Position numbers and translations under genes: made by a program. DNA of 64,000 bases from Flectonema sp. DT1601 (lineage: Eukaryota > Euglenozoa > Diplonemea > Diplonemida > Diplonemidae). The notes under the pieces were generated by a model. That model was given only the letters and a program-made list of their open reading frames with translations, had not been told where the DNA came from and made no database searches. The DNA lies in contig OZ025864.1 in NCBI GenBank assembly GCA_964019425.1, positions 56,001-120,000 on the forward strand, in the 5' to 3' direction. Of this stretch, positions 1 to 9,600 are shown piece after piece; positions within the stretch are counted from its first letter, which is position 1; the number at the start of each line of letters is the position of its first letter.

Positions 1-580
1 TTTCTTGGAATGAGCGGTTGATCTGTTGGGGTGGTTTTTTGTTTCATGTATTTGGTACCTTTACGCACCCCTCCCCAAAATAAATAACACACCTCAATTT
101 CCTCGTATTCTGCGAAGAATATCGAGGAAGTTGGTACTGGTCTGATGATTGACTGACGTCCAATAACGAGTCCCAACAAGTAAACGAACGCTAATCTAAT
201 AAAGAGCTGAATGATCATCGCGTAGTCGTTAAATTTCCATGACGGGAATCCAGCAAGAACAGATGGAATGCTAGCAGCTTCCTTACCCAAAGCCATGAAT
301 CTGTCTGGAATGGTAAGGACGAGCTGTGCTACGAATTTACCGTATGATGTGGTAGCCAAATCCTCTCCGCTGTGTATGTTTTTTTTTTCATTTTTTTTTT
401 TTTTTTTTTTCAATGAGAAAAAGAAATCAACCATAGATATACATACGTCTGTTGGGACCTCTCAATCTCAGCCTTAAACGGTGAGTTGTGGTATTTCACC
501 ATTCTTCCTTCAGCTGCTCTGGTGACTCCTCCAAACGCGGAGAAGACAGTGTTGAGTGGGATACAAATCTTACGAAGCAT
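1..580 (-). CDS. Small predicted mitochondrial membrane protein (3' end outside window)
   Basis: Not recognised as a named family. The model starts at the ATG at 580, directly after an A24 tract. Exon 1 (447-580) has a donor GTATGT and joins exon 2 (93-369) after an acceptor ending ACACAG. The junction keeps the frame and gives 137 residues up to base 93. A further donor-like GTGTGT at 92-87 and acceptor CCAACAG before base 22 suggest a third exon running off the window; without that intron the frame is also open to the edge. The N-terminus (MLRKICIPLNTVFSAFGG) is basic and hydrophobic, like a mitochondrial presequence. One hydrophobic helix lies near residues 95-116. A small inner-membrane complex subunit is a guess only. 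Confidence 0.6.
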
Positions 581-599
581 TTTTTTTTTTTTTTTTTTT

Positions 600-1034
600 T
601 TTTTGATTACTTGCGAAACGTTTTTTCTATTAAAAATAAACAAAAAAAATAAATAATATTTTTTTTCCATTACTGAGACTATTGACAAGAACAACAACTT
701 TTCAATTTTAGTATTCACCTGAAGAAGATACAACAAAGATGATAGACGCGTATGACACAAAAAAATAAACAAATACGGCAAAAAAACAGGGCAGTAAAGC
801 GCTCGATGCGACATGCCACGGATACAATTTGTACAGATGGATACACACAGTTTGATATTTTTAACAGTCATGTCATCAATCACAAAACATAACGAAAAAA
901 AAACAGAGATACAAGATGGAAAGACTTAACCAAAAACAGATTGAATCGTACTAAAGAGATATTAAAGTCGGTAAAAGTTTGTTTGTTCAGAAGAATAAAA
1001 AAAAAAAAAAAAAAATTATAAAAAAAAAAAAACC
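600..1034. other. Intergenic spacer
   Basis: AT-rich spacer with long T and A runs (for example 985-1032). The open frame that continues upstream of base 580 here is low complexity (poly-Lys) and not credible as coding. I see no RNA gene. Confidence 0.6.
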
Positions 1035-2228
1035 TCAATATGTACGAGGGCTTACCAGAACATTAAATCCTTCAACGTATTGATATGCTGCAGACTCAGG
1101 TGCTGGAGGCGACATTCGATGGATTTCGAGAACACGACCACCTCGAGATACACTCCCAGACTGTGACATGACCGACTGTCGTAGAGCAGCTGCGTTACTT
1201 AATAAGTTTTCAGCTCGCAATATTCGATTATTATTATCGTTAGAGAGTGAAGAAGGATATTTCTCAACTCCATTATCAACATACGTCTCACTCACATGAC
1301 GAGGTGTCTGTACCGGAATTGGAATTATTCTCACGGCATCCCTCTCAATCTCCCTTTCAACAATATTATTATTATATTTATTTTGTGCTGGAAGAGGTTT
1401 TGAAAAAGCCCCACCTCCGGCTGTTGCTCGAAAATCAAAACAGCTAAGAGAACTGTGATTTGACAGAATAATATTATTATGTGTGGCGGCGGTGCTTTGA
1501 TATGAATTTCTTTTTATGACACCTCCGCTTTGATTAGACAAAGCATTAGAGGTTGGCTGCAATGGAGGAGAATAGTTAAGTGGCGGTGATTTAACCTGTT
1601 CACTCGCAACGGTTGTATTTTGCGTTGGGCTTGTAGATATTCTTGTATTGGGTGGTGATAGTGGTGTTTGAACAACCCTTCCTGATGGTTGATTTCTGAT
1701 AACACTTTGCTGTTGTTCTCGTCGTCTGGTACTTTCTCTTATCGTTGTTATCACATCACGTTTATCGCCTTGTCTATTTACTAATGTTTTTATATCTTTT
1801 TCTGCTTCGTTTATTACTTTAACATCATTCCCCCTGTGTTTTGAAAGGAATTGAATTATGCTGACAATGGTTAGCGCTGAAGACGGTTGGTTGTTCGTCG
1901 CTGATTCTTCCGGTAGTGTGACTAACAATTCAGGTTGATTCACACCTTCTTTAAATTTAAATAGTATGTGAATAACTCCTCCTTGTCCTTGTTGCCATAT
2001 TAAATGTTCAATGTCATCATGCAACACATGTCTTTTTATACCTTTATTTCCAATCTGCATAAGACATGTTGAATACGCAGTTACAACCAGTCCTCTAGAA
2101 TCCTTCCCTCCGCTTCGATTTATTTTTTGAATTTTTTTAGCTGCTGCGAAGCAAGGAACTGCACTGCGACCGTCGCTCACACCCGGAACATGGATCACTG
2201 GTAAAGTGTTATCCGGGGGGGCTTCCAT
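1035..2228 (-). CDS. PH/TH1-like domain protein with long disordered tail
   Basis: A 397-residue protein. Residues about 24-135 look like a PH/TH1-type domain: KKIQKINRSGGKDSRGLVVT, then a strand-rich stretch with IKRHVLHDDIEHL, then a long C-terminal helix (TIVSIIQFLSKH). The pattern K-NR...R-LVVT...IKR...I is one I associate with kinetoplastid PH-like and myosin TH1 domains, so membrane-lipid binding is plausible. The remainder is Ser/Thr/Asn/Gln-rich and probably disordered. The start ATG is preceded by a T and A19. The same domain seems to recur in the protein at 18111-20300. Near the 3' end CTG|GTAAGC could be a splice donor, so the last few residues are less certain. Confidence 0.7.
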   Translation of the reverse strand: MEAPPDNTLPVIHVPGVSDGRSAVPCFAAAKKIQKINRSGGKDSRGLVVTAYSTCLMQIGNKGIKRHVLHDDIEHLIWQQGQGGVIHILFKFKEGVNQPELLVTLPEESATNNQPSSALTIVSIIQFLSKHRGNDVKVINEAEKDIKTLVNRQGDKRDVITTIRESTRRREQQQSVIRNQPSGRVVQTPLSPPNTRISTSPTQNTTVASEQVKSPPLNYSPPLQPTSNALSNQSGGVIKRNSYQSTAATHNNIILSNHSSLSCFDFRATAGGGAFSKPLPAQNKYNNNIVEREIERDAVRIIPIPVQTPRHVSETYVDNGVEKYPSSLSNDNNNRILRAENLLSNAAALRQSVMSQSGSVSRGGRVLEIHRMSPPAPESAAYQYVEGFNVLVSPRTY

Positions 2229-2538
2229 ATTTTTTTTTTTTTTTTTTTAAAAATAATTTTTCAGACCTGACACAAAATTATAATTCATTCAAACTTGCTC
2301 AGCCATACACCAAAATAGTATTATTATGGTATTGTCCTTGATAGGTATGTCTCTAAGGGCTTCTCTTCATTCAATTTATTGCTGTGATAGAAACAAACAA
2401 GGATGACAAATAAACAACCTTTTCGAGTGTTTACCTAACGAGTGATGTCAGTTGCTTCGTAAAAAACGAAGGCTAATACAGTTTGCAGAAGACCTCTTTT
2501 TACGTTGGTCTTAATATAATCTAAGAAATGAACTGCTG

Positions 2539-3321
2539 TTAGGTAGAACACGCACCTCTACCGTCACCTTTAATTTGATAAGCGAGGTCCTCGTCATCCA
2601 GTGTGCCACCTGCTTCACTTTGAAAAGCCTGTTCAGTTTCTTCAAGTAACTCTTCTATTGAATACCCTGTCGCAGTTAGGCAGCCACTCGATTTATATAA
2701 TTGTTCAAATGCAGAGGTCACGCGTACAACTTGAGTGACTTCAGGAAGCCAGTGTTTTAATGTTCTTTGAACAGAACCAGTCAATGTTTGAGAAGAAGAG
2801 CTACAGGTAGAACAAGCACCCTGAAGGGTGACGAGTACGGAACCAGAATCAGAATCGAAACCTACCAGTCGGATATCACCTCCATCTTTATGAACCATCG
2901 AACGTACTTCACCAGCAATCAGTTCTTTTATCGCCTGCAGCTCTTCGGAATCATCAGGTTGCGGGGCGGTGTCTGCATATGGTGATTCTTCTGCGGATGA
3001 ACAAACTGCTTCGTTGCCTGTTTGACCGAAAGCAGTTATGGCTTCACAAACGGCTGGTCCCATGGATCCCCATTTTTCACTCTTTTCTTTTGTTACTGCT
3101 ACAAAGTGTTGTCCTATCATTACCTGTCGTACGCCGCTTATCTGAAAAAGGAACATAGCAAGGGGAGAATCGTAAGCTGTGTTCGCACCAATGTATTCCT
3201 TGGTGTCTTTGTCTTCGGTCATGAACCTGTCTTGTTCTCCAACTGAAAAAGTTTTGCAATGCTCATTGGGAGTTTCTTTTATTTTTATAAATATTCCTCG
3301 TCGTTGTAACAAACGAATCAT
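2539..3321 (-). CDS. NFU1: Mitochondrial Fe-S scaffold/carrier NFU1
   Basis: NFU1 delivers [4Fe-4S] clusters to mitochondrial client enzymes such as lipoyl synthase and complex I/II. The 260 residues match the family length. Residues about 10-100 are the Nfu N-terminal domain (IFIKIKETPNEHCKTFSV ... SPLAMFLFQISGVRQVMIGQ). Residues about 130-200 are the NifU C-terminal domain (VRSMVHKDGGDIRLVGFD ... LQGACSTCSSSSQTL), with the cluster-binding CxxC in CSTC. Only about eight residues (MIRLLQRR) precede the conserved domain, so the targeting presequence is very short or an upstream exon is missed. The acidic tail ending GRGACST is not part of the core family. Single exon. Confidence 0.9.
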   Translation of the reverse strand: MIRLLQRRGIFIKIKETPNEHCKTFSVGEQDRFMTEDKDTKEYIGANTAYDSPLAMFLFQISGVRQVMIGQHFVAVTKEKSEKWGSMGPAVCEAITAFGQTGNEAVCSSAEESPYADTAPQPDDSEELQAIKELIAGEVRSMVHKDGGDIRLVGFDSDSGSVLVTLQGACSTCSSSSQTLTGSVQRTLKHWLPEVTQVVRVTSAFEQLYKSSGCLTATGYSIEELLEETEQAFQSEAGGTLDDEDLAYQIKGDGRGACST

Positions 3322-3480
3322 ATCATAGCAGCTGCTGAAGGAAGGAAATTATAATTACAGCGATTTATTAAAACTCAACGCACTTCAAATACAAAAATAG
3401 TTTTGACGAATACGTGAAGCGCTTCCCACTCACTGGAAGGGAATATAAAAGAAAAAGGTAAATAACGAAAAACAAACAAA

Positions 3481-3642
3481 ATGGAGTTTTTCCAAACTAT
3501 TAAAGAAACAATACCATACCTCAGCCTATCATGTGAGTTGTTAGATCATATATCTTTAGGTCACAATAACTTCTGTACGCTCGCATACAGATCCCTTACG
3601 TCCCTGAACTTAACCATTATGGATCTGTGGGAAGTGGGATGA
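3481..3642 (+). pseudogene. N-terminal fragment of a BspA-type LRR protein, plus strand
   Basis: A 53-codon frame starting MEFFQTIKETIPYLSLSC and ending in SLTSLNLT before a stop. It resembles the head of a BspA-type leucine-rich-repeat protein. It breaks off where LRR sequence on the opposite strand begins (about 3600), so it reads as an inverted, truncated gene piece. It is the only plus-strand coding-like element I would entertain here. Confidence 0.4.
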
Positions 3643-3855
3643 ACAAAAGCCCAGAAAAGGATCACCAACAGCTGAAACAGTGCATAGCCCTGATAAGTCC
3701 AAGGATGTAAGAGATAAGCAGTTAGACAGAAAACAATCACCAATACTTGCAACACTGCTAAGACTCGACAAGCCCACAGAAGTAAGTGAACAATAACTTC
3801 TGAGGAAATGATGTCCAATAGATGTGACGTATCGAAGACCAGAAATACTAATCAT
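3610..3855 (-). pseudogene. BspA-type LRR gene fragment
   Basis: Minus-strand frame of about 80 codons made of LRR units of about 25 residues: LRYVTSIGHHFLRSYCSLTS, then LSSVASIGDCFLSNCLSLTS, then LDLSGLCTVSAVGDPFLGFC. The pattern S-LTSLDLS-L--V-SIG--FL--C is the BspA/LRR_5 type. There is no signal peptide, anchor or credible full-length frame, and a damaged copy lies at 9600-9925. Best read as a relic. Confidence 0.55.
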
Positions 3856-3980
3856 TATAATATGATCGCAGGAGGATATGAAAATTATCAGAACTGTTCA
3901 ACTCCTGATCAACTCAAGTGATGTGAGAGTATTAAGGTACAAGAATTCATCACTATTCACTTCGTAGGAATGCTTTCTTT
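3782..3980. repeat. 199-bp near-identical repeat, copy 1
   Basis: Bases 3782-3980 match 9727-9925 with one difference by eye (t at 3965, c at 9910). The repeat covers the upstream part of the LRR fragment and about 120 bases beyond it. Same orientation in both places. Confidence 0.9.
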
Positions 3981-4419
3981 ATTTTTGCCGAACAAGCTCA
4001 CTATTGATACATCCGTCCTCTCAACTCCGTGTGACACCGATCGACTACCTGTAGGAAGCCGCACTCCTGCGAGAGAAACCTCAAGAAAGTCAGCATCGCC
4101 ACTACTCATCAGTTGCAATCTGCAACACATCCTTCACGAGCGACTCTGTCGTAGCTGTGAAAACAACGTCAGGAAATCCTCTCTGACATCGTTACCGAGA
4201 GCTGCATTTTAACTCGCCTGAGTAACCTACGCAAATGTGATGATGAATGAGATTAACTTGCGAAAGATATTTTTTTCAAAACAAGACTTTCTTGTTGTTG
4301 CAAAACTCAACTTTGTGAAAAGATACCAACATTCTTCATTCACTGTAAGTCATCTACACGATTAACGTAGGAATTCCATACCTCTAAAACAAACCTTCAG
4401 AAGAGATCGAGAGGTTGCT
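3981..4419. other. Spacer containing repeat A, related to 5925-6190
   Basis: Non-coding. Bases about 4147-4345 (gtcgtagctgtgaaaac; gagctgcatttt; gatgatgaatga) share blocks with 5930-6190 on the other side of the PPR gene. See the finding on the collapsed tandem copy. Confidence 0.55.
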
Positions 4420-5841
4420 TTAAATGTGTTGCTCAATGGCTGACGTCAATTGATTTAGTAGTTGTTGACCAGCATTTTGATTACCATTCCCAAGTAAAAC
4501 AGTATCACCAGATATTCTTGATGGCAAGTGACGGAGACGAGTCTCTATGACTGCCGAATGATATCCTAGATTAGTCCATCTTTTAATTAACGATTCTCTC
4601 ATTTGTTTTGCAAGTTCAGGTTTGTCACAGCGAAGATACAACCGAATCATCATGAGAGAGACAGTAGCTGACTCTCGGATGTGACCAAGTGATCCACGAA
4701 GTGAATCTATAACAGTTGTAGCCTTAGTCAAACATCTACCCTCTGCATATAGACGGAGTATTTCATTATAAAGTGGTGAGAATCCCTGATGACCAGACTG
4801 AATTGCAAATTCAAAACATCTTTCCGCAGAACAAATCAAATCATTTCTCTTACAATGATCTCGCTCATTCACAAGCACACCAGCACAAGTCGAGATGTAA
4901 GTCACAAACGACACCGGTGTTAATGAAATTCCGTCTAAGAGACGCCTATGCATAAGCTGTTCAAGTCCTTTAATATCACCCATTTCTTTAAATAATTGAG
5001 AATAGGCATCATAATGATCCTTCGTGATCCTAAAGTTATACTTCTGTATTAGTTCAAAAACCTGTTTACCAGATGAAAGCATCGAGGCAGACAGCTCTCT
5101 CCTACATGAAGAGAACAAACTAACGAAATGCGTACTTCGAGGGCTTATATCTAATAATGACATATCCCGACTCAGTATCTGATGAGCGATGTCGTATGAC
5201 GGAGAAGCTGATAAGACCTTATCGAAGGTGCTTGAATTAGGATGGACACCAGAACGGAGCATTTCAGAGTATAAAACAGGAATGATGTTGAACTCTTTCC
5301 GTTGGATAAAGAGAGTCATTGTAGAGTTATATGTGTAGACGTTTGGAGTAACGCCATCTTTGATCATCTCATTGCGAACTTCTCTAAATTTTAAAAGCTT
5401 TCCTGACTTAGCGAATCCCTGCAACATAGAGTTATACAGTCTAATGCTGGGAGTGTATCCTGCTGATCTCAGTTTGTTTGGTATTCGTGTGGTCAGGTTG
5501 CCCATCACACCAGCTCTACTCATAATTTCAACATAGGTACAATATGTTTGTGGTCCCAGAAGTATTCCAGTTTGCTCCAAGTGATTAACATCTTCATTAA
5601 TTCTTCGTAATAAAGGTGATCTTCGAGTAATGTTGTATGGTCTTCCTGGAGATTCAAATTCCCTCGACATCACAGCATTGTATTGAAAGACATATTTCGC
5701 TGCTTCGTCATCTCCCCATGTTGCAGTGTTTGATGGGAATGTCGGCCAACCTTCCCCTGCCCCACCTGTGTATCCCGGAGTGATGTCACGTCCATCCACT
5801 TTTGTGAAACATGTTCGGTGCTGAACCACTCGCCTCAGCAT
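4420..5841 (-). CDS. Pentatricopeptide repeat (PPR) protein, probably mitochondrial
   Basis: A 473-residue PPR protein. PPR proteins bind RNA sequence-specifically and act in organellar RNA processing, stability or translation. Repeats are clearest at about residues 95-215: GYTPSIRLYNSMLQGFAKSG, then DGVTPNVYTYNSTMTLFIQR, then SGVHPNSSTFDKVLSASPSY. Further degenerate helical pairs reach residue 440. I chose the ATG at 5841 because it begins MLRRVVQHRTCFTK, a typical mitochondrial targeting sequence, and because a splice-acceptor-like TTATCAG lies immediately upstream. The frame stays open to 5919, but the upstream part looks like leader. Part of its 5' end is duplicated at 6225-6330. Confidence 0.85.
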   Translation of the reverse strand: MLRRVVQHRTCFTKVDGRDITPGYTGGAGEGWPTFPSNTATWGDDEAAKYVFQYNAVMSREFESPGRPYNITRRSPLLRRINEDVNHLEQTGILLGPQTYCTYVEIMSRAGVMGNLTTRIPNKLRSAGYTPSIRLYNSMLQGFAKSGKLLKFREVRNEMIKDGVTPNVYTYNSTMTLFIQRKEFNIIPVLYSEMLRSGVHPNSSTFDKVLSASPSYDIAHQILSRDMSLLDISPRSTHFVSLFSSCRRELSASMLSSGKQVFELIQKYNFRITKDHYDAYSQLFKEMGDIKGLEQLMHRRLLDGISLTPVSFVTYISTCAGVLVNERDHCKRNDLICSAERCFEFAIQSGHQGFSPLYNEILRLYAEGRCLTKATTVIDSLRGSLGHIRESATVSLMMIRLYLRCDKPELAKQMRESLIKRWTNLGYHSAVIETRLRHLPSRISGDTVLLGNGNQNAGQQLLNQLTSAIEQHI

Positions 5842-5924
5842 CCTGATAATGTGAATAAAATATAAACAGAAATAGAAATAGTCAGCTGACTTACAACAAC
5901 CATCTTCAACCCTATTCAACTCCT

Positions 5925-6335
5925 GACTGTTGTAGCTGTGTAAGGGAACCCAAGAGCTGCATTCTACCTCATCTGAGTACCCTACACAAACATAATGATG
6001 AATGACCGGAAGATACAGCGATGGAAAGACGCAAAGAACTTTAAAAAAGTCCCTGAAAACAAGTGGGTAAGAATACGAGATCCGCTCAAAAAACTATTTC
6101 ATCAAACAGACCTTCCTGTTGTTTTGCAAACAACGGAGAACTAAATAACATCTCTTGATTGTCGACAGTAGTTGATATCTATTTCGATAATAATGAGAAA
6201 TAAATATTATAAATTTCACAGAAGTAAACACGTCAATCTACTTTTGTGAAACTTGTTCATCGGAACAAAATATAAAAAGGAATAGACAGCTGATTTGTAA
6301 CAACCATCTTTCAACTCCGTGAAATACATTCGACT
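5925..6335 (-). pseudogene. Collapsed tandem copy of the PPR gene ends
   Basis: Bases about 6225-6330 match the PPR gene 5' end at about 5785-5930: shared blocks are cacgtc-atc-acttttgtgaaac, then acaaaatataaa, then cagctga-tt--acaacaaccatctt. The start-codon segment is missing. Bases about 5930-6190 match the region downstream of the PPR stop (4147-4345). In minus-strand order this is a gene head joined to a gene 3' flank with the body lost. Confidence 0.5.
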
Positions 6336-6633
6336 TGTAGAACCACGAGAAAGTAACACGCGCGAGGTAAGATAACAAAGGAAAAAAAAACAAATGGAAG
6401 ACAAACACAGTCTGGAATATACAAAAGTTAACTTTATGTTAAACGTTTCGTAATCAGCTTGCGTATATTAAACTGGAAAAGAGCCGCAGCACTTCCCTAC
6501 TACAACAAGAATTGCTTTCCTTGTCATAGAAACAATAAGCTTTTTATGCTATTTGGAATCCCTCTCAATCCCGATACCATTTAACGATAGAAGGCGATGC
6601 AGCTGGTTAACTACATCTGTACCTCCACAACGT
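6336..6633. other. Spacer
   Basis: About 300 bases of AT-rich sequence downstream of the SDR-FYVE stop on the minus strand. I see no feature. Confidence 0.5.
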
Positions 6634-7911
6634 CTATGATGATGGGTTGCTCTCCGGCTCTGGTGTAGCTTCCGGCGATTTGGATGCTGAGGCTGACGCC
6701 GAGTCTGAGGGATCAATTTTAGTACAACAGGCTTTACAGACTCGTTGTTTCTTACTTCCGTAACTCAGATTTTTTAGAAGTCTGTTGTTCGTGCAGTTTC
6801 CACAAAACAACCCACCGCAGACACGACAATGATGTCTCCTTGTGAAGAACGTAAAGGAAACTTGACAGTCCTGGCAAGTCGCTGACGTATCATTGGGAAC
6901 CCATTGAGGACGAGGTGTTGTTTCGTAGCGTTTTCTAAGTCTTGCAATACCTTCTTCCATTTTCATTTCACCGACGTATCCTAACTCTCTGCGGGCTAGC
7001 TGATCAATAACAGTGACGTTCTGTGCAATGAGAACAAGTTCTTGTTTTGTAACTTGCGGAGTCTTAAAAAGGCTTTCAAGAAGGGTCGCGTAAACCCAAA
7101 CCACCTTAAGTGGAACAGATGAAGTAGGTGGATCAACACCGTACGCTAGAAGCATATCACTGAAGAATTGCTTTGATGTTGGGGCTGGACAGTCGTCAGT
7201 TACGAAGTATGATTTTTTTGGTGTTCCTCTCATTAATGCTTTCTCAACACCCTCACAGACATTGAGTACGTGACAAGTTGATATTTTAAAGTCACCACCG
7301 TCAAACCATTTGAGAAGACCACTCTCTGCTGCTTCAGCCAACTTAGGGAGGATAACTGTGTCGTCTTCGCCCCAAATTAATCGAGGTCTGACTACAACTA
7401 CTTCAAGACCATCTTTACTTTCTGAGAGTGCAGCGCGTTCGGCTTCGTTTTTTGTAGTACTGTAAATTCCTGGGAATGGTTTTTCCGGTAGTGGTGTAGT
7501 TTCGTCGAGGTCGATGAGCGGATCTCCGTTGAAATTAATACAACCGGCTTCCGTTCCAATGTGGATAATCCTTTTAACTCCTGCTGCTCTGCATGCTTGC
7601 ATGACCTGTCGTGTTCCTTCAACGTTGATCAACCTTGATCTTTCAAGATCACACGGGTTAGTGCTGAGTTCAGCAGCGCAATGAACTGCATAAGTACAGC
7701 CTTCTGCTGCCCTGCGGATTCCTTCAAAGTCTTCGAGGTCACCTTTAAAAGGTGTTGCTCCCAATTCTTTAATTACGTTCGATGATTTTTCAGATCTCGC
7801 AATCGCGTGAACCGGAATTCCTTTTCCCACAAATCTTCTAATTACATTTCTCCCCAAGTAGCCACTTCCACCTGTGACAAATACAGTTCCAAAATCAAAG
7901 TCTTTTCCCAT
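6634..7911 (-). CDS. SDR-type NAD(P)-dependent dehydrogenase/epimerase fused to a C-terminal FYVE finger
   Basis: A 425-residue fusion. Residues 1-330 form an extended short-chain dehydrogenase of the 3beta-HSD / sterol decarboxylase-like group: Rossmann motif TGGSGYLGRN near the start, a Ser/Thr-containing active region, and the catalytic YxxxK as YSTTK. Residues about 338-400 form a FYVE zinc finger with all three PI3P signature elements: WVPND (WxxD), RRHHCR and RVC. The eight zinc cysteines appear present (CQDC, CRVC, CGNC, CKAC). Known biochemistry suggests a sterol/lipid or sugar oxidoreductase recruited to PI3P-rich endosomes; the substrate is unknown. The tail is acidic and Ser/Ala/Pro-rich. 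Single exon. Confidence 0.88.
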   Translation of the reverse strand: MGKDFDFGTVFVTGGSGYLGRNVIRRFVGKGIPVHAIARSEKSSNVIKELGATPFKGDLEDFEGIRRAAEGCTYAVHCAAELSTNPCDLERSRLINVEGTRQVMQACRAAGVKRIIHIGTEAGCINFNGDPLIDLDETTPLPEKPFPGIYSTTKNEAERAALSESKDGLEVVVVRPRLIWGEDDTVILPKLAEAAESGLLKWFDGGDFKISTCHVLNVCEGVEKALMRGTPKKSYFVTDDCPAPTSKQFFSDMLLAYGVDPPTSSVPLKVVWVYATLLESLFKTPQVTKQELVLIAQNVTVIDQLARRELGYVGEMKMEEGIARLRKRYETTPRPQWVPNDTSATCQDCQVSFTFFTRRHHCRVCGGLFCGNCTNNRLLKNLSYGSKKQRVCKACCTKIDPSDSASASASKSPEATPEPESNPSS

Positions 7912-8172
7912 ATTCAGTTTTTTTCTTGTTGTTATATTTTTTTTTTTTTACTTTTTCACAAAAAAAAAAAAAAATTGAACCATTTCCTTTTTTAATTGTG
8001 TGGTAACACATTTTGTTATTTCCTCTTTATGCAAAATAAATCAATAGGTTCGCATGTAGAGTGTTTCGTACCTAAAAAAAACATAAAATGCACCATTTCC
8101 AGTTTGGGAACAACAGTTAAGAGAACGAAACGAAGTTAACATATCAACGAATATCTGCACCCTAAAGGTTGG

Positions 8173-8214
<42 letters not shown>

Positions 8215-8365
8215 TTGCTTACCCTCACGGGAAGTGTGTACATAACAGCGTGACTGAATGACTGATGGATAACAAATAAAATACTGCTTCTCTTTGAATT
8301 TGGAGAAAGCGCTTTCTTCGTCCACTATAAATATTGTTTTTACTACAAGTATCTCAACAAGAATT
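7912..8365. other. Intergenic spacer
   Basis: Poly-T and poly-A blocks (7937-7950, 7959-7973, A-run 8175-8211). A minus-strand frame at 8041-8379 contains a poly-Phe stretch and has no recognisable domain, so I do not call it. Confidence 0.6.
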
Positions 8366-9181
8366 CTAAAGAAACGCATTTTTCGGTCTAACGAGACGAG
8401 CAGTTTGCGGCCTATCTCTCATTGGCGGATGAGGTGAAGCAAAAGTACCTCCACCACCAGTACCAGTACCAGTACCAGGAGGACGTGGTGTCACTACGTG
8501 GTCTGATCGAAGCTGCTGAAGTCGAAACTGATGATTAAATGTCGGTGTTCTCATCGTTGGATACGATGGGTTGTACGCACTAGGCCCACGAGATTCATTC
8601 CCAGCATCGTTATTAGTGATAAAGACATTTCTCTTTGAATCAACAGACCCAACTAGACTACCACGAGTACGCGTACCACTAGACAGTAGTTGTTGTGATG
8701 TTGGTGACCTAAATAAGTGTTTTATTATTCTCGGATGATTCCAACGAGTATCATACTCATTAGGACCTGGAGTGCTACATCTGTTGGTTTTAAAACGACT
8801 TGAGTTACCGAAAGTACTGACGACGGTACCAGAGAGTGATATTAAATTGTTTTTCCTCCGTTTCTTCGCTGCTTCTAACTTTGCTGATATTGAAGATGGA
8901 TAAGCTGCTGGATATTCAGGGTAATCATTAAAGTCGTCGATCTGTTGTTTTTTTGCCCATCGAGCAATACCAAGGCAGCTTTCTTCTCGTTTTCTACCAC
9001 CAGATCCGATTGGCCATTTACTGTTTTTATGTTTTGGACAAAACCTTGACAACTGCTGATGGTATCCAGGTGTACTTTTAGTACTGGTTAATATCCCACG
9101 TTCAGCCTTTCCCATTGAACAGGCCATTTGAGTTCTTATTCCAGTATCGTTGAGATAACCGGGAGGTGAGGTTGCTAACAT
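8366..9181 (-). CDS. SHIPPO / STPGR-repeat cytoskeletal protein
   Basis: A 271-residue basic protein with Pro-Gly-rich motifs of the sperm-tail PG-rich (SHIPPO, ODF3-like) type: STPGYHQQLSRF near residue 34, STPGPNEYDTRW mid-protein, GPSAYNPSYP, and TPTFNHQF. Such proteins associate with microtubules of flagella, so an axonemal or subpellicular role is inferred. I start at the ATG at 9181 (MLATSPPGYLND), which follows an A/G-rich tract; the frame is open further upstream to 9322, but that part is low complexity. The C-terminus has a Gly-Thr run (GTGTGTGGGG). No introns seen. Confidence 0.65.
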   Translation of the reverse strand: MLATSPPGYLNDTGIRTQMACSMGKAERGILTSTKSTPGYHQQLSRFCPKHKNSKWPIGSGGRKREESCLGIARWAKKQQIDDFNDYPEYPAAYPSSISAKLEAAKKRRKNNLISLSGTVVSTFGNSSRFKTNRCSTPGPNEYDTRWNHPRIIKHLFRSPTSQQLLSSGTRTRGSLVGSVDSKRNVFITNNDAGNESRGPSAYNPSYPTMRTPTFNHQFRLQQLRSDHVVTPRPPGTGTGTGGGGTFASPHPPMRDRPQTARLVRPKNAFL

Positions 9182-9600
9182 TTTCTTCTCTTTTTTTTTT
9201 CCCCTCCCCACTCTTTCCTCTTCCCCCTTCTGTGGAAAGAGTAAAACTAATATAAAACACATGCTTCTGCAATTCCCATTGAATATCGCGTCTAGCTGCG
9301 GTCGATCCCAGAGCCAAGACATCCACCGGTAAGTGCTATTGTTGTCACCCCACTACGCGCGGTAGATGGGGGACCGCAAAACAGTTTTACCTGCTCTTGG
9401 GATTGGGGACAAATTATATACAATTATGTTTCAAAAGAAAAAAAAAAATTTGCATTAAATTACCAAAAACAGGCTGGTGAAAGATGCAGGCAGTGATTCC
9501 TTGAGAAGCCCCCATCGGAAGGTAAGGATGATCTTTTTTAAAAAAAAAAAAAAAAAAAAAAACTTTCAATTACAACGAAATAAAGAAAATAATAATTTTT
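9182..9600. other. Spacer upstream of the SHIPPO-like gene
   Basis: Contains a pyrimidine-rich block (9181-9240), a GC-richer stretch around 9340-9400, and an A-run at 9540-9560. No gene recognised. Confidence 0.5.

Noticed and set aside
8041..8379. 112-residue minus-strand frame downstream of the SHIPPO-like gene
   Set aside because: Interrupted by a 12-residue poly-Phe stretch from a homopolymer, with no recognisable motif. Probably 3' untranslated sequence.
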